This document shows, piece after piece, positions 1 to 8,165 of a stretch of DNA of 35,498 bases. The notes beneath the pieces were generated by a model. That model worked only from the letters and a program-made list of their open reading frames with translations, did not search any database and had not been told where the DNA came from. How positions within the stretch are numbered: the stretch's first letter is position 1; each line of letters opens with the position of its first letter. Both the position numbers and the translations under genes were made by a program. This DNA is from Candidatus Aminicenantota bacterium (GTDB lineage: Bacteria; Acidobacteriota; Aminicenantia; UBA2199), in NCBI GenBank assembly GCA_011772425.1, contig WVZO01000754.1, forward strand, positions 1-35,498, in the 5' to 3' direction.

Positions 1-582
1 ATCGATGTTTTTGTAAAGGTTCTTATACAAAACCGCCTGGGAAGTAGGCACTTCGCAGTGCCATTTAGACCGGTCATTTCCTTTAAAATAGTTCACCCTG
101 AGCCTGGTTTCGTCAACAGGAACCATCTCAGGATTCTTTTTGGCATTAATGAAGACAAACCGCGAAACATCCCTCTGGTATTTGGTGATTGGTGAGTACT
201 CTAATGATTTCTGCATTTGTTTTGAATTTTGAACATTTGAATTTTGAATTTGTTTCGAATTTCGAAATTCGAATTTCGGATTTTCTTTATCCGCTCTCTT
301 CATGCTGTCGAATACAAGTCCTTCCTTTGTAATCCACAGGGTATAACGTGACGTCCTGGCATAAAACGCTGCCTTTTCATTGACCTGGCCTTTATTATGA
401 ATAAAATACAGAGGGATTTTACCAAAATTGACATCAAGTTTTACTTTACCCGCATTTTCCGCAGGTTTTCCTCTCTTATCCAGGTCTCTGGTAATATCGG
501 CTCCTTTCTCCCCTGAACCATAAACCAGGAACAAACCGATTAAACCCACAAAGACAAAAACTAAATAGGAATGCTTATTCAT
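1..582 (-). CDS. Secreted DUF7948/SBBP-type protein, 3' end cut off by the window
   Basis: The frame is open from an ATG at 582 to the left edge (194 codons seen, no stop). GGAGGT lies just upstream of the start (about 588-593). Residues 1-22 form a hydrophobic signal peptide. Residues 50-92 (KIPLYFIHNKGQVNEKAAFY, then YTLWITKEGLVFD) and 155-194 (RLRVNYFKGND, SKWH, AVLYKNLYKNID) match the N-terminal DUF7948 domain that precedes SBBP beta-propeller repeats in large secreted proteins. The function of such proteins is unknown; they are probably surface or extracellular. Residues about 101-126 (205-282) are foreign to the family: they are an in-frame copy of the AT-rich repeat also found at 22330-22574. 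Family call is from remembered motifs, so fairly but not fully sure. Confidence 0.75.
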   Translation of the reverse strand, partial: MNKHSYLVFVFVGLIGLFLVYGSGEKGADITRDLDKRGKPAENAGKVKLDVNFGKIPLYFIHNKGQVNEKAAFYARTSRYTLWITKEGLVFDSMKRADKENPKFEFRNSKQIQNSNVQNSKQMQKSLEYSPITKYQRDVSRFVFINAKKNPEMVPVDETRLRVNYFKGNDRSKWHCEVPTSQAVLYKNLYKNID

Positions 583-936
583 CTTTACCTCCACTGTTTT
601 GGGAGCTGAATCCTTCCCTCCAGGATCACACTAATACAGGCATCAAGATTCTTCGCTACATTTTGGAAAAAATCACTTTGAGATTAATCTATACACCAAA
701 ATCGAAGATTTTTCAAGCCCCAATGGTCAAAAATTTTAAATTTTTATTTCTTTTAAAAAAGGGGCCAGGCAAGTGCGCGTTTCATCAAAAAATTGGACTG
801 ACACCTAATTCAAATTATGAACAGTCAAAAAAAAATCTAAAAAATCTATTATTGAAGCTTGTTGACAGAATAATGGAAAAGGGTTATATTTAAATACTAT
901 ACTTTGGAACAAGAAACAAGAATCCAGGATTCACAA
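583..936. other. Intergenic region, no convincing gene
   Basis: Divergent spacer between the DUF7948 gene and the MntA-like gene. A 76-codon TTG-started frame (663-893) has no ribosome-binding site and a lysine/leucine-rich composition typical of AT-rich spacer, so it is not called. At about 760-811 there is a segment with GGGGCCAGGC and GGACTGACACC, which resembles the REP-like GGGAC/GGACTGACACC motifs scattered through many bacterial genomes. No clear promoter was identified. Confidence 0.5.
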
Positions 937-1371
937 ATGAACGCAACGATTGAATTTAATAAAGTAAGCAATTTCCTGAAAGGGTATGATAATATCCTTT
1001 TTGCACTGATTTTCGGCTCTGCAACAAAAGGCAAAACCAGTAAATTAAGCGATGTCGATATCGGTATTTACACAACCGAAGAAATACCGCTGCTTGAGAT
1101 AGGAAAAATGGTTGTCTGGATGGAAAAAATCGTAAAGAAAAGAGTGGACCTGGTGGTTTTGAATGATTTGTTTAAACAAAGACCCAACTTTGCTTTCCAG
1201 GTGGTTTCAACCGCCAGACTTCTTTTTGCTAAGGATGAAGATGCATTTGTTAATTTTAAAAAAAATGTATATCTTTATTATCTGGATACCAAACCATTGA
1301 TCGACATGATGAAGATATCCCTGGAAAAACGGATAAAAACGGGTAATTTTGGAGAACGCAATTATGCATGA
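937..1371 (+). CDS. mntA: MntA-type nucleotidyltransferase antitoxin
   Basis: A minimal nucleotidyltransferase of 144 residues. It has the family signature GSATKG followed by SDVDIGIY, i.e. the GS...DxD active-site pattern, with a further Asp in RVDLVVL. In MntA/HepT systems the MntA protein AMPylates and so neutralises the HEPN RNase HepT. Start: an in-frame TTG lies at 904, but the ATG at 937 is preferred because the conserved fold begins soon after it and no ribosome-binding site supports the TTG. The following frame overlaps its 3' end by 8 nt and is the start of a HepT-like protein, which supports the assignment. That toxin is truncated here, so the antitoxin is probably an orphan. Confidence 0.75.
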   Translation: MNATIEFNKVSNFLKGYDNILFALIFGSATKGKTSKLSDVDIGIYTTEEIPLLEIGKMVVWMEKIVKKRVDLVVLNDLFKQRPNFAFQVVSTARLLFAKDEDAFVNFKKNVYLYYLDTKPLIDMMKISLEKRIKTGNFGERNYA

Positions 1372-1489
1372 GCGATTAAAAACACTGGAAGACAATGTGT
1401 CTGAATTGGCGCTTTTCAAGAAAAAATATACACTTGAAGAGTTAAAAAAGACAAAAACAACGGGCTGGGCGTTAAGGAGACAACAATGA
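1364..1489 (+). pseudogene. Truncated HepT-like (DUF86/HEPN) toxin remnant, 41 codons
   Basis: The frame starts at ATG 1364 inside the end of the mntA-like gene and ends at TGA 1487-1489. The product begins MHERLKTLEDNV, then ELALFKKKYTLEEL and TGWALRR, which is the typical N-terminus of DUF86/HepT proteins (two short helices, then W-A-L-R). Full-length HepT is about 130-140 residues and carries a catalytic Rx4-6H motif further on; none of that remains. The break comes immediately before the AAGGAG and ATG of the next gene (ATGA overlap), so a deletion probably fused the remnant to the membrane-protein gene. Confidence 0.7.
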
Positions 1490-1956
1490 AAAAAGCAAAG
1501 GGAACGTTAATATTTTTTGGTTACTTTTTCTCTATTGCCGGCGGCATTATCGGCATCCCCTTCGCCCTGATCATCCTATCAGGTAAATATGACCAGGGAT
1601 CGAAAAACCATGCCAAAATAATGCTCACATGCACGTTTATCGCAATCATCTCTATTATTCTTGTCCATACTCCGTCCATATCAAAACATCTAAGCACAAT
1701 ATTGCTGATCTATATTGTTTTCTCCTCCATCCTGGGTGCCATCATTGCCTATAAAAAGAAAGACTTTTTTTCACGGGGGCTTTTCATTTCTATGATCACC
1801 GGGTTGATGGGCGCGGCAACGTTATTTTTTACCCCGGATAGCAAAGCCAAAGAAGGCGATGAATATGATCTTCACTCCTGGCCGAAACAAAGAGGACTGG
1901 CACCGATATTATTCATCGGCTTGTTAATTTTTTTACCAATTACCAAAACAATTTAA
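1486..1956 (+). CDS. Small polytopic membrane protein, unknown function
   Basis: This 156-residue protein has about five hydrophobic segments (residues 6-30, 44-62, 70-88, 97-115 and 138-154). Between the last two there is a charged loop (SKAKEGDEYDLHSWPKQRG). The start at ATG 1486 is supported by AAGGAG at 1474-1479 and overlaps the stop of the HepT remnant (ATGA), so it may be translationally coupled. No family is recognised. It is followed by a 56-nt gap and the histidine kinase on the same strand; a functional link to that kinase is possible but not shown by the sequence. Confidence 0.6.
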   Translation: MKKAKGTLIFFGYFFSIAGGIIGIPFALIILSGKYDQGSKNHAKIMLTCTFIAIISIILVHTPSISKHLSTILLIYIVFSSILGAIIAYKKKDFFSRGLFISMITGLMGAATLFFTPDSKAKEGDEYDLHSWPKQRGLAPILFIGLLIFLPITKTI

Positions 1957-2012
1957 TAAAAAATCTTCCCATTGAAAAAATTTTTTAATTTGTGTAAACT
2001 TTTATCAGGCAA

Positions 2013-3011
2013 ATGAAAGAGAAATCAAAAGATAAAACCGGTGATTATGTGTCAATGTTCCAGGAAGAACTGGTGTACTATGTAAAAACGCTGGAAATCC
2101 TTAATGATCAAGATATTTCAAAAGAAGAACTCAACGATGAATACCGGCAATTAAGCCAGAAATATCACAAATTGATTTTAGAGATAATGAAAATCACCCG
2201 CATTGGTGACATGAATTACAAAAAATTGATGAAGGCCAATGACAAGATTCACCAACAAAAGAACAAACTGCACGTGTTGAACCGTCAACTACAAAAAGCC
2301 AATGCAGCCAAAGATAAAATCTATTCCATTATTGCCCATGATATGAAGAACCTGCTGCAAGTCCTGATGTTTTCCTCGGAACTCCTGGGCAGTGATTACG
2401 AAAACGGGAGATTGGAAGAAGATTCCATCATAAAATACATTGAAAAAGTCCTTAAAACCGTACAAAATATGTCGGAACTGCTGGAAAATCTGCTGCATTG
2501 GGCCAGGTCACAATCCGGGGAAATCGAATGCCGACCGCAACAGATCGATTTGTACAATCTGGCAAAAAAAAATATCGAATACCTCCGGGAAAATGCCGAG
2601 AAAAAACATATCGGCCTGATGCTGGGAATCCAGGAAAATACCTTTGCTTATGCGGATGAAAACATGACAAAATCCGTATTGAGAAACCTGCTCAGCAATG
2701 CAGTCAAATTTACAAATACCGGGGGAGTGGTTGAAGTATTCTCAAGGGAATCGGATGATTTTATCGTCACATCCGTTGCGGATAACGGGATCGGTATCCC
2801 CAAAGCAAAGATTAAAAATCTTTTCGAAATTGGAGGAAACGAGTCCACCACTGGCACTGCTAAGGAGAAAGGTACGGGCCTGGGCCTGCCCCTTTGCAAA
2901 GAATTCGTGGAAAAAAATGGAGGAGAAATCCGCGTCAAAAGCACACCAGGCAAAGGAAGTATATTTGAATTTACACTACCTGGCAACTGCCAGTCCCCTA
3001 ATATGAAATAA
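2013..3011 (+). CDS. Soluble sensor histidine kinase with SiaD-like stalk
   Basis: This is a 332-residue kinase without membrane segments. Residues 20-100 form a helical stalk that contains KITRIGD (60-66). HisKA follows with the H-box IIAHDMKNLL (phospho-accepting His109). The HATPase_c domain has an N-box NLLSNAVKFT (225-234), G1 box DNGIGIP (257-263) and G2 box GTGLGL (287-292), so catalysis looks intact. No receiver or output domain is present. It probably passes phosphate to the response regulator or hybrid kinase of the neighbouring operon. The stalk is shared with the cyclase and hybrid kinase on the opposite strand. Its stop codon overlaps the 3' end of the convergent siaC-like gene by 14 nt. 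Confidence 0.85.
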   Translation: MKEKSKDKTGDYVSMFQEELVYYVKTLEILNDQDISKEELNDEYRQLSQKYHKLILEIMKITRIGDMNYKKLMKANDKIHQQKNKLHVLNRQLQKANAAKDKIYSIIAHDMKNLLQVLMFSSELLGSDYENGRLEEDSIIKYIEKVLKTVQNMSELLENLLHWARSQSGEIECRPQQIDLYNLAKKNIEYLRENAEKKHIGLMLGIQENTFAYADENMTKSVLRNLLSNAVKFTNTGGVVEVFSRESDDFIVTSVADNGIGIPKAKIKNLFEIGGNESTTGTAKEKGTGLGLPLCKEFVEKNGGEIRVKSTPGKGSIFEFTLPGNCQSPNMK

Positions 3012-3372
3012 ACTCGATTGGGAAATCAAAATCCTCACCCAGCTCCTCGCCAGTTTCCATAATGTCTTCGTCATCCTCGGCATAATACCAGTTCACCTTA
3101 ACATCCCCACCGGATTTATGGTACAACTCCAGGATTTCAAAAATATCAAGAATACACTTGGTAGAACTGGTATTAAGATAATTTAACCGGATATTCATAA
3201 CCATAGGGTTATTGGTTTGGGAAATATAGTGTTTTATCCATTCGATGATGGGTCCAAAGAAGTCCAATGCGTTTTCAGGATATGAGGACCCGGCCATCTC
3301 CAGGACCCCGGTATCCTTGTTAAAATTAACATCCATGGTATATTTGGTTTTTTTGATCTGAAGGTTATCCAT
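2998..3372 (-). CDS. siaC: SiaC-like regulatory phosphoprotein (DUF1987)
   Basis: A 124-residue single-domain protein with the DUF1987 signature: YPENALDFFGPIIEWIK (31-47), LNYLNTSSTKCILDIFE (63-79) and an acidic C-terminus. Family knowledge: in Pseudomonas aeruginosa, SiaC is phosphorylated by SiaB on a Thr in this NTSS region, and the unphosphorylated form binds the stalk of the cyclase SiaD to raise c-di-GMP. The corresponding Thr is residue 68 here. The start overlaps the siaB-like gene by 8 nt, so the pair is probably translationally coupled. It is the last gene of the signalling operon, convergent with the soluble kinase gene. Confidence 0.85.
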   Translation of the reverse strand: MDNLQIKKTKYTMDVNFNKDTGVLEMAGSSYPENALDFFGPIIEWIKHYISQTNNPMVMNIRLNYLNTSSTKCILDIFEILELYHKSGGDVKVNWYYAEDDEDIMETGEELGEDFDFPIEFISY

Positions 3373-3934
3373 TATTATTCTCCTCCTGGATTTTTACAGA
3401 TAAAACAAGAAAGGAATGAGTGTCATCCACAGGAGTTACCCCATATGAAATGGGGTGTCCGGACTTTCGGGCAACATCAATCAACCCGACACCGGCGCCT
3501 CTTCGTCCCTCCTTACGGGATGATTTTATTTTTTCTTTATAGAATTGTCTCAACTCCTCTTTACCCATCCGGTTAATGGTTTGGCAGTGCTGGATGATTT
3601 TGGGAGTCACTGTTTTCTCCACCAGGTTACCTGAAGTAACCGTATAAATTTTATCTTCCCCGGTGACAACGATAATGCCGGCCCCCACATCACTGCGCTG
3701 ATCATCTAAATAAACCCGTTCAGCAGAGTAAAACGAAATATTCTGCGCCATTTCCACAAAAATAGAGAATACTTTTTTCACAATATTGGATTTTCCAAAC
3801 TCCTGGGAAAATTTTTTTTTGATCAACTCCGCCATCCCCACCACCAAATCCTGGGATACTGCCCCCTGAAAATCCAACAAAATATTACGCTCACACATTT
3901 TCTTATAATATTCCAGCAATTCCATTTCCGCCAT
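3365..3934 (-). CDS. siaB: SiaB-family protein kinase (GHKL-type)
   Basis: A 189-residue protein that matches the SiaB family (DUF6272). It has a degenerate GHKL ATP-binding core: an N-box FVEMAQNISFYS (59-70), GAGIIVVTG (84-92) and a glycine-rich lid GRRGAGVGLIDVARKSG (143-159). Known role: ATP-dependent phosphorylation of SiaC, which switches off SiaC-driven cyclase activation. It lies 50 nt downstream of the diguanylate cyclase and overlaps siaC by 8 nt, the usual order in such modules. A PP2C-type SiaA phosphatase, the usual counter-enzyme, is not in the window. Confidence 0.8.
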   Translation of the reverse strand: MAEMELLEYYKKMCERNILLDFQGAVSQDLVVGMAELIKKKFSQEFGKSNIVKKVFSIFVEMAQNISFYSAERVYLDDQRSDVGAGIIVVTGEDKIYTVTSGNLVEKTVTPKIIQHCQTINRMGKEELRQFYKEKIKSSRKEGRRGAGVGLIDVARKSGHPISYGVTPVDDTHSFLVLSVKIQEENNNG

Positions 3935-3984
3935 GGTTATCCTCTTATCATGCTGCCAGTTGGGTGAAAGGGTTCAAATGGCAA

Positions 3985-4761
3985 TCAGCATTCAGCCAGG
4001 ACCACACAGTTCTTTCCCCTTTCTTTGCCCCGGTAAAGGGCTTCATCTGCTTTTTTTATACAGGTATCAATACCCATGGTGCCATTAAATTCACATACCC
4101 CCAGGGTCAAGGTGATGGATATTCGCTGTCCATTAAAAGAAAAAGACTCTGCCGAGATTTTTTTGCGAATGGCTTCCGCTACTTTTTGTCCACCTTCCAG
4201 GGAAGATTCAGGAAGAAGAAAAATGAACTCTTCCCCTCCCCAGCGGGCCACAAAGTCCTGCTTGCGAATCATTGCTCTCATGAGACTGGAAATGTTGATA
4301 AGAATAAAATCACCGCAGTCATGACCGTATTGATCATTTAAGACTTTGAAATCATCAATGTCCCCCAATACCACAGAAAAAGATTTACGGCTTCTTTCAA
4401 ATCGATTCACTTCATGCCGGAACCTTTCCAAAAAATCCCTGCGATTGGAAAGTTTGGTTAACGGGTCTGTCCTGGCAAGTCTTTCCATTTTTTGATAGGC
4501 CAGCCTTAGTTCTTCCTTTTGTTTTTCGATTTGTTCGTTTGCCAGCAGCAACTTCTTCTGGTTCGAGTCACCAATCCGGGTAATCTTAATGGTTTGCTTA
4601 AGCAACTTGCTGTACTCTTTACCTATATCACTATATTCTTTCAATAATTGATCTTTTGAAATGGTGGAGTTGTTCTGGATATCTCTAATTCGTTCCAGCA
4701 GTTGGAATTCTCGTCTATAAACCCGGGCAGCATCCGATGTTTTTCTTTCTCTGTCTTTCAT
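3985..4761 (-). CDS. GGDEF diguanylate cyclase with SiaD-like stalk
   Basis: A soluble cyclase of 258 residues making c-di-GMP. Residues 15-95 form a helical stalk with [14 protein letters not shown] (59-72). The GGDEF domain starts at TDPLTKLSNRRDF (98-110) and has an intact active site GGEEF (175-179). An allosteric I-site RKQD (166-169) lies five residues upstream, so product inhibition is expected. Start: ATG at 4761; an in-frame TTG at 4794 would add 11 residues but has no support. Its position just before siaB and siaC makes it the SiaD-equivalent of this operon, although it is not full-length SiaD and has no membrane sensor. Confidence 0.85.
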   Translation of the reverse strand: MKDRERKTSDAARVYRREFQLLERIRDIQNNSTISKDQLLKEYSDIGKEYSKLLKQTIKITRIGDSNQKKLLLANEQIEKQKEELRLAYQKMERLARTDPLTKLSNRRDFLERFRHEVNRFERSRKSFSVVLGDIDDFKVLNDQYGHDCGDFILINISSLMRAMIRKQDFVARWGGEEFIFLLPESSLEGGQKVAEAIRKKISAESFSFNGQRISITLTLGVCEFNGTMGIDTCIKKADEALYRGKERGKNCVVLAEC

Positions 4762-4850
4762 AGGTTCAATTATACTACAAAAATGGTAACGCAAACAAGG
4801 TAAAAGGAAAATATATGAAGTATTTTAAAACAAACATTTTTTAAATGGTT

Positions 4851-6704
4851 TCAACTGGCATCCGGTGAAATCGACTGTTCTACTCGTGCCAATTCCTTTT
4901 TTACCCGCTGCAGCAGACGTTGGACTTCTCGGGCGTCTTTTTTTTCACCGGCACTTTTTTCCAATTGGGCTGCAGAACCGGCAGCTTTCTCAGCCCCAAT
5001 CATGGCAGCCGAACCCTTTAAGTAATGGGCATGTTTACGCAGCTCCTGGAAATCACCCCGCTGCAGTACGGTCTCCAGTTTGGCAATGATCTCCGGGATT
5101 TCCTCCAGGAACATCCGGCAAAATTTTTGAAAAAGCTCCGTATCCCCGTCCAATCGCTTAAGAGCTGCCTCCCGGTTTATAATGGTAAGCATCTCTTGTT
5201 CCTTTGTTTCATCATCCACTCTCGCTTTCTGCTCCTGCTCATCTCTATTTCTATCCCTATTTTCAACGTTAGCAAAGGGTTCAATCGCTGAAAGTGCGCG
5301 GGAGAGTTTGTAAAGATCGACCGGTTTGGGAATAAAATCGTTCATCCCGCTGCGGAGAATTTCTTCCCGGTATTCCGGGAGTGTGTGCGCTGTCATGGCA
5401 AAGATAGGAATACCAGGATCAAAGGCCCCGGATTTATCAGCCCTGATGCGGCAGGTGGCCTCAAAACCGTCCATCTCCGGCATTTCAATATCCATGAGAA
5501 TAAGATCAAACACCTGCTTTTTTAACTGCGTTAACACCCCCTTGCCATTGACAACATGGACGACGTTATGATCCTGCTTGGTTAAAAATATAATGGCCAG
5601 TTTGGCGTTCATGAGACTGTCTTCAGCCAACAATATATTTAAGGGCTTTCCCTGCAGCCTGGTCAAATCTTCCTTTTCTTGTTGAATTGCCATTGCCCCC
5701 GGATCACCGGGATCAAAAACAGCGGTAAAATAAAAGATACTTCCTTTTCCTTCTTTGCTTTCTACCCGGATATCCCCTCCCATCAATTGGCACAATTGTT
5801 TACATATTGCCAGTCCCAGGCCGGTGCCGCCGTACTGCCGCGTCGTAGAACTATCTGCCTGGCTGAAACTTTCAAAAATAGTTTTTTGTTTATCCACGGA
5901 AATTCCAATGCCTGTGTCTCGAACAGAAAACAGCAAGGGAATTTTACCAGGCTGCCCATCTCCAGGGAGTTCCTTATTGGCAAGAGTGACTTTCAACTCG
6001 ATCTCTCCATGGTCTGTGAATTTGATGGCATTTCCCACCAGGTTGATGATGATCTGCTTCAACCGGGTAAGGTCTCCTTTTATTACCGGCGGCACATCGC
6101 TGCCGATATCATAAAACAAATCCAGGCCTTTTTGAGCAGCCGTGATCCCCAGTATTTTAACTGTCGAATGGATGGTATCTACCAGGTTAAAATCAATATG
6201 TTCAAGTGTTAACTGCCGCGCTTCGATTTTGGAGAAATCCAGGATATCGTTAATGATATCCAGGAGATTCTGACCGGCTTCTTTAACGGTTTTGAGGTAA
6301 TCCAGTTGTTCGTCATCCAGGTGGGTAAAAAGTGCCAGTTCTGTCATACCCAGGATGGTATTCATGGGTGTACGGATTTCGTGGCTCATTTTTGCCAGGA
6401 ATTCGCTTTTGGCATTGTTGGCCTGGTCTGCTTCTTTTCGAGCCTTTTCCAGTTGGATATTTTGGACTTCGATTTTGTCGTAAGCGGCCAGTAATTTTCT
6501 CTGGTTGCTGTCACCGATGCGGGTGATTTTTTCAGTCTGACGAAGTAGTTTTTGGTATTCTTTAGTCAGCCGTTTATACTCCCCCTGGAGTTCTTCCAGG
6601 GTGAGGCTTGTGTTTTTTTCCAATTCCCGGGCATTTTCCAGTATTTTTCCTTCATGCTCGAAAACGTTCACATCATGGGTTGTATCACCCCGCTTTCTTT
6701 TCAT
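4851..6704 (-). CDS. Hybrid histidine kinase with receiver and Hpt domains
   Basis: This 617-residue soluble hybrid kinase has, in order: the shared stalk (residues 20-95, [14 protein letters not shown] at 59-72); HisKA with [14 protein letters not shown] (His108); HATPase_c with [10 protein letters not shown] (221-230), DTGIGIS and GGTGLGL (292-298); a receiver domain with the phospho-acceptor Asp405 in [13 protein letters not shown]; and a C-terminal Hpt domain with HYLKGS (His560). It therefore contains a complete internal phosphorelay. It sits 6 nt downstream of a stand-alone receiver gene and 89 nt upstream of the cyclase, on the same strand. No transmembrane or PAS sensor is visible, so input may come through the stalk, for instance by SiaC binding. 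Confidence 0.9.
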   Translation of the reverse strand: MKRKRGDTTHDVNVFEHEGKILENARELEKNTSLTLEELQGEYKRLTKEYQKLLRQTEKITRIGDSNQRKLLAAYDKIEVQNIQLEKARKEADQANNAKSEFLAKMSHEIRTPMNTILGMTELALFTHLDDEQLDYLKTVKEAGQNLLDIINDILDFSKIEARQLTLEHIDFNLVDTIHSTVKILGITAAQKGLDLFYDIGSDVPPVIKGDLTRLKQIIINLVGNAIKFTDHGEIELKVTLANKELPGDGQPGKIPLLFSVRDTGIGISVDKQKTIFESFSQADSSTTRQYGGTGLGLAICKQLCQLMGGDIRVESKEGKGSIFYFTAVFDPGDPGAMAIQQEKEDLTRLQGKPLNILLAEDSLMNAKLAIIFLTKQDHNVVHVVNGKGVLTQLKKQVFDLILMDIEMPEMDGFEATCRIRADKSGAFDPGIPIFAMTAHTLPEYREEILRSGMNDFIPKPVDLYKLSRALSAIEPFANVENRDRNRDEQEQKARVDDETKEQEMLTIINREAALKRLDGDTELFQKFCRMFLEEIPEIIAKLETVLQRGDFQELRKHAHYLKGSAAMIGAEKAAGSAAQLEKSAGEKKDAREVQRLLQRVKKELARVEQSISPDAS

Positions 6705-6710
6705 GTCTAT

Positions 6711-7088
6711 TTATGATTGATTCATCTTCTCATTCACCAGGCGGCAAAATTCCTTGATATCAATGGGTTTCTCTATAAATCCATCGGCTCGACAATTCAT
6801 TTCCAACCTGAAACTGGCTTCGTTGTAAACGCCGGTGATCAATATCACTTTAATATCACTGGTTTCAGGGTCATCTTTAACCGCCTTGCATAGCTCCACT
6901 CCATCAATACCCGGCAGCAAGATATCGGTGATCAACACCTGGGGTTTTTCTTTTCTTACCAGTTCCAGGGCTTTTTGACCTTCAAGCGCGCTGAACACCT
7001 GGAATCCATTTCTAATCAGTGCTTTTTCTATTAGCGCGATGACTTTCTCGTCATCATCCACCACCACGACTTTTTTGCTCTTAAGCAT
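6711..7088 (-). CDS. Single-domain response regulator
   Basis: A stand-alone CheY-like receiver of 125 residues. It has the acidic pocket VVVDDDE (8-14), the phospho-acceptor Asp55 in LITDILLPG, a Thr in LITG and the conserved Lys in IEKPIDI. No output domain is present, so it acts as a phosphate shuttle or by protein interaction. It is the first gene of the operon with the hybrid kinase (6-nt gap). A good ribosome-binding site (TTGGAGGAATGA) precedes the ATG. Confidence 0.9.
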   Translation of the reverse strand: MLKSKKVVVVDDDEKVIALIEKALIRNGFQVFSALEGQKALELVRKEKPQVLITDILLPGIDGVELCKAVKDDPETSDIKVILITGVYNEASFRLEMNCRADGFIEKPIDIKEFCRLVNEKMNQS

Positions 7089-7140
7089 TCATTCCTCCAA
7101 TTATCAAATTATCCAGGGTAAATTTATGGGTTGACGTTTA

Positions 7141-7155
7141 AATATATCATATATT
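7141..7155. promoter_or_regulatory. Perfect AT-rich palindrome upstream of the response-regulator operon
   Basis: AATATAT-C-ATATATT is a perfect inverted repeat (7+1+7) in the 111-nt gap between the zinc-ribbon gene and the response-regulator gene. It could be an operator or part of a promoter, but AT-rich palindromes also arise by chance. No factor is assigned. Confidence 0.3.
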
Positions 7156-7199
7156 GAGGTAAAAGAATAGTTCTAACCAGGTTAAATCTTTTTTTCTTT

Positions 7200-7835
7200 T
7201 TAGTCCAGGTATTTATCGATATCTTTTACACTAATCCCGGTCACCACCGTGGTGCGGTCATCCGCCACCACCCGCCGGTCCGCCATATTTGTATTAAACA
7301 CACCCTCCACCCTAAAAGGCAGATTGTAGTTCTCTTTATCAGACAAAATAAAAAAATCAATACCGGGCGCCGGGGGAAAATCACGATACCCCCTGGCATG
7401 CTCATTGACCGGTAATTGACACACCTCAATGGTGGCATTGAATTTTCTCAGGGAATCCAGGTAACGCTTTAATAATTCGGCTTCTTCCAGCGTAAAAAGT
7501 TCCTTGATAAAATTCTCCGGGTTAACCTTAGCGGAAAGGCTTAATTTCGCATAGTTGACAATCACCTCTTCAAAAGGAACCTGCGGTTCTTCCCGCCCCA
7601 CCATAAACCAACTGATTTTCAAATTATCATAATAGACTGACCGGTAAGGAAAGTTATTGACCACAGAATATACATGGTACAACCTGGTCGAGTGGGATTC
7701 ATCTTCCCCGGTAAATGCTTCCTTTTTCTTTTTTGAAGCCACCTTCATACCACATAAGGAGCAATACTGTGAACCCGGTTCGATTTGTGCCCCACAGGTA
7801 TCGCAAAACAGTGAATGTTCTTCTTCATGAATCAT
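7200..7835 (-). CDS. Zinc-ribbon protein of unknown function
   Basis: A 211-residue protein. An N-terminal zinc ribbon is formed by CDTC (11-14) and CSLC (25-28), followed by a lysine-rich linker (33-40) and an alpha/beta region that I do not recognise. Conserved-looking segments in that region include KISWFMVGRE and PGIDFFILSDKENY. It has no membrane segment or signal peptide. It is upstream of the signalling operon on the same strand, 111 nt away, and might share regulation. The core domain could be a partner-binding module; no enzymatic motif is visible. Confidence 0.6.
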   Translation of the reverse strand: MIHEEEHSLFCDTCGAQIEPGSQYCSLCGMKVASKKKKEAFTGEDESHSTRLYHVYSVVNNFPYRSVYYDNLKISWFMVGREEPQVPFEEVIVNYAKLSLSAKVNPENFIKELFTLEEAELLKRYLDSLRKFNATIEVCQLPVNEHARGYRDFPPAPGIDFFILSDKENYNLPFRVEGVFNTNMADRRVVADDRTTVVTGISVKDIDKYLD

Positions 7836-8165
7836 CTATTTTCTCCTTCTTCCTCTGTCACCAAGACCAGAAGGACCAAAAACAAAAAGACATTGTCTTT
7901 TTTTTTTGGAAGTCTAAATGTAACAGGAATAAGTGAAAAAGTCAACATTTTTTAGCCCTGGAGGAATGCTATTTCTTATTGAAGCATTTAAGTTATGATT
8001 GAAAGTCAGATATTTTTGCGATATAATATTTTCTACGTTTGTTTCATGACTGCGTTTGAAACAAAAACCATATGCGGTGGGATATGTAATATGTAAAACA
8101 TGTTGTTTTTTTACCGCATTGTAAATGCTTACCGCACTGGAAGTGCTTAAGGAGTAACACCAGCT
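7836..8165. other. Divergent intergenic region with two tandem mini-hairpins
   Basis: About 330 nt separate the zinc-ribbon gene (minus) and the reductase gene (plus), so both promoters should lie here, but none is clear. Just before the reductase there are two adjacent 18-nt direct repeats. Each holds a perfect 5-bp inverted repeat with a 3-nt loop: GCATT-GTA-AATGC at 8116-8128 and GCACT-GGA-AGTGC at 8134-8146. The differing stem position changes on both sides (T-A to C-G), so pairing is kept. The reductase Shine-Dalgarno AAGGAG (8149-8154) follows directly, so the hairpins may act in its 5' leader. Confidence 0.5.

Noticed and set aside
663-893. 76-codon frame starting with TTG
   Set aside because: No ribosome-binding site, spacer-like composition and a repeat-like central part.
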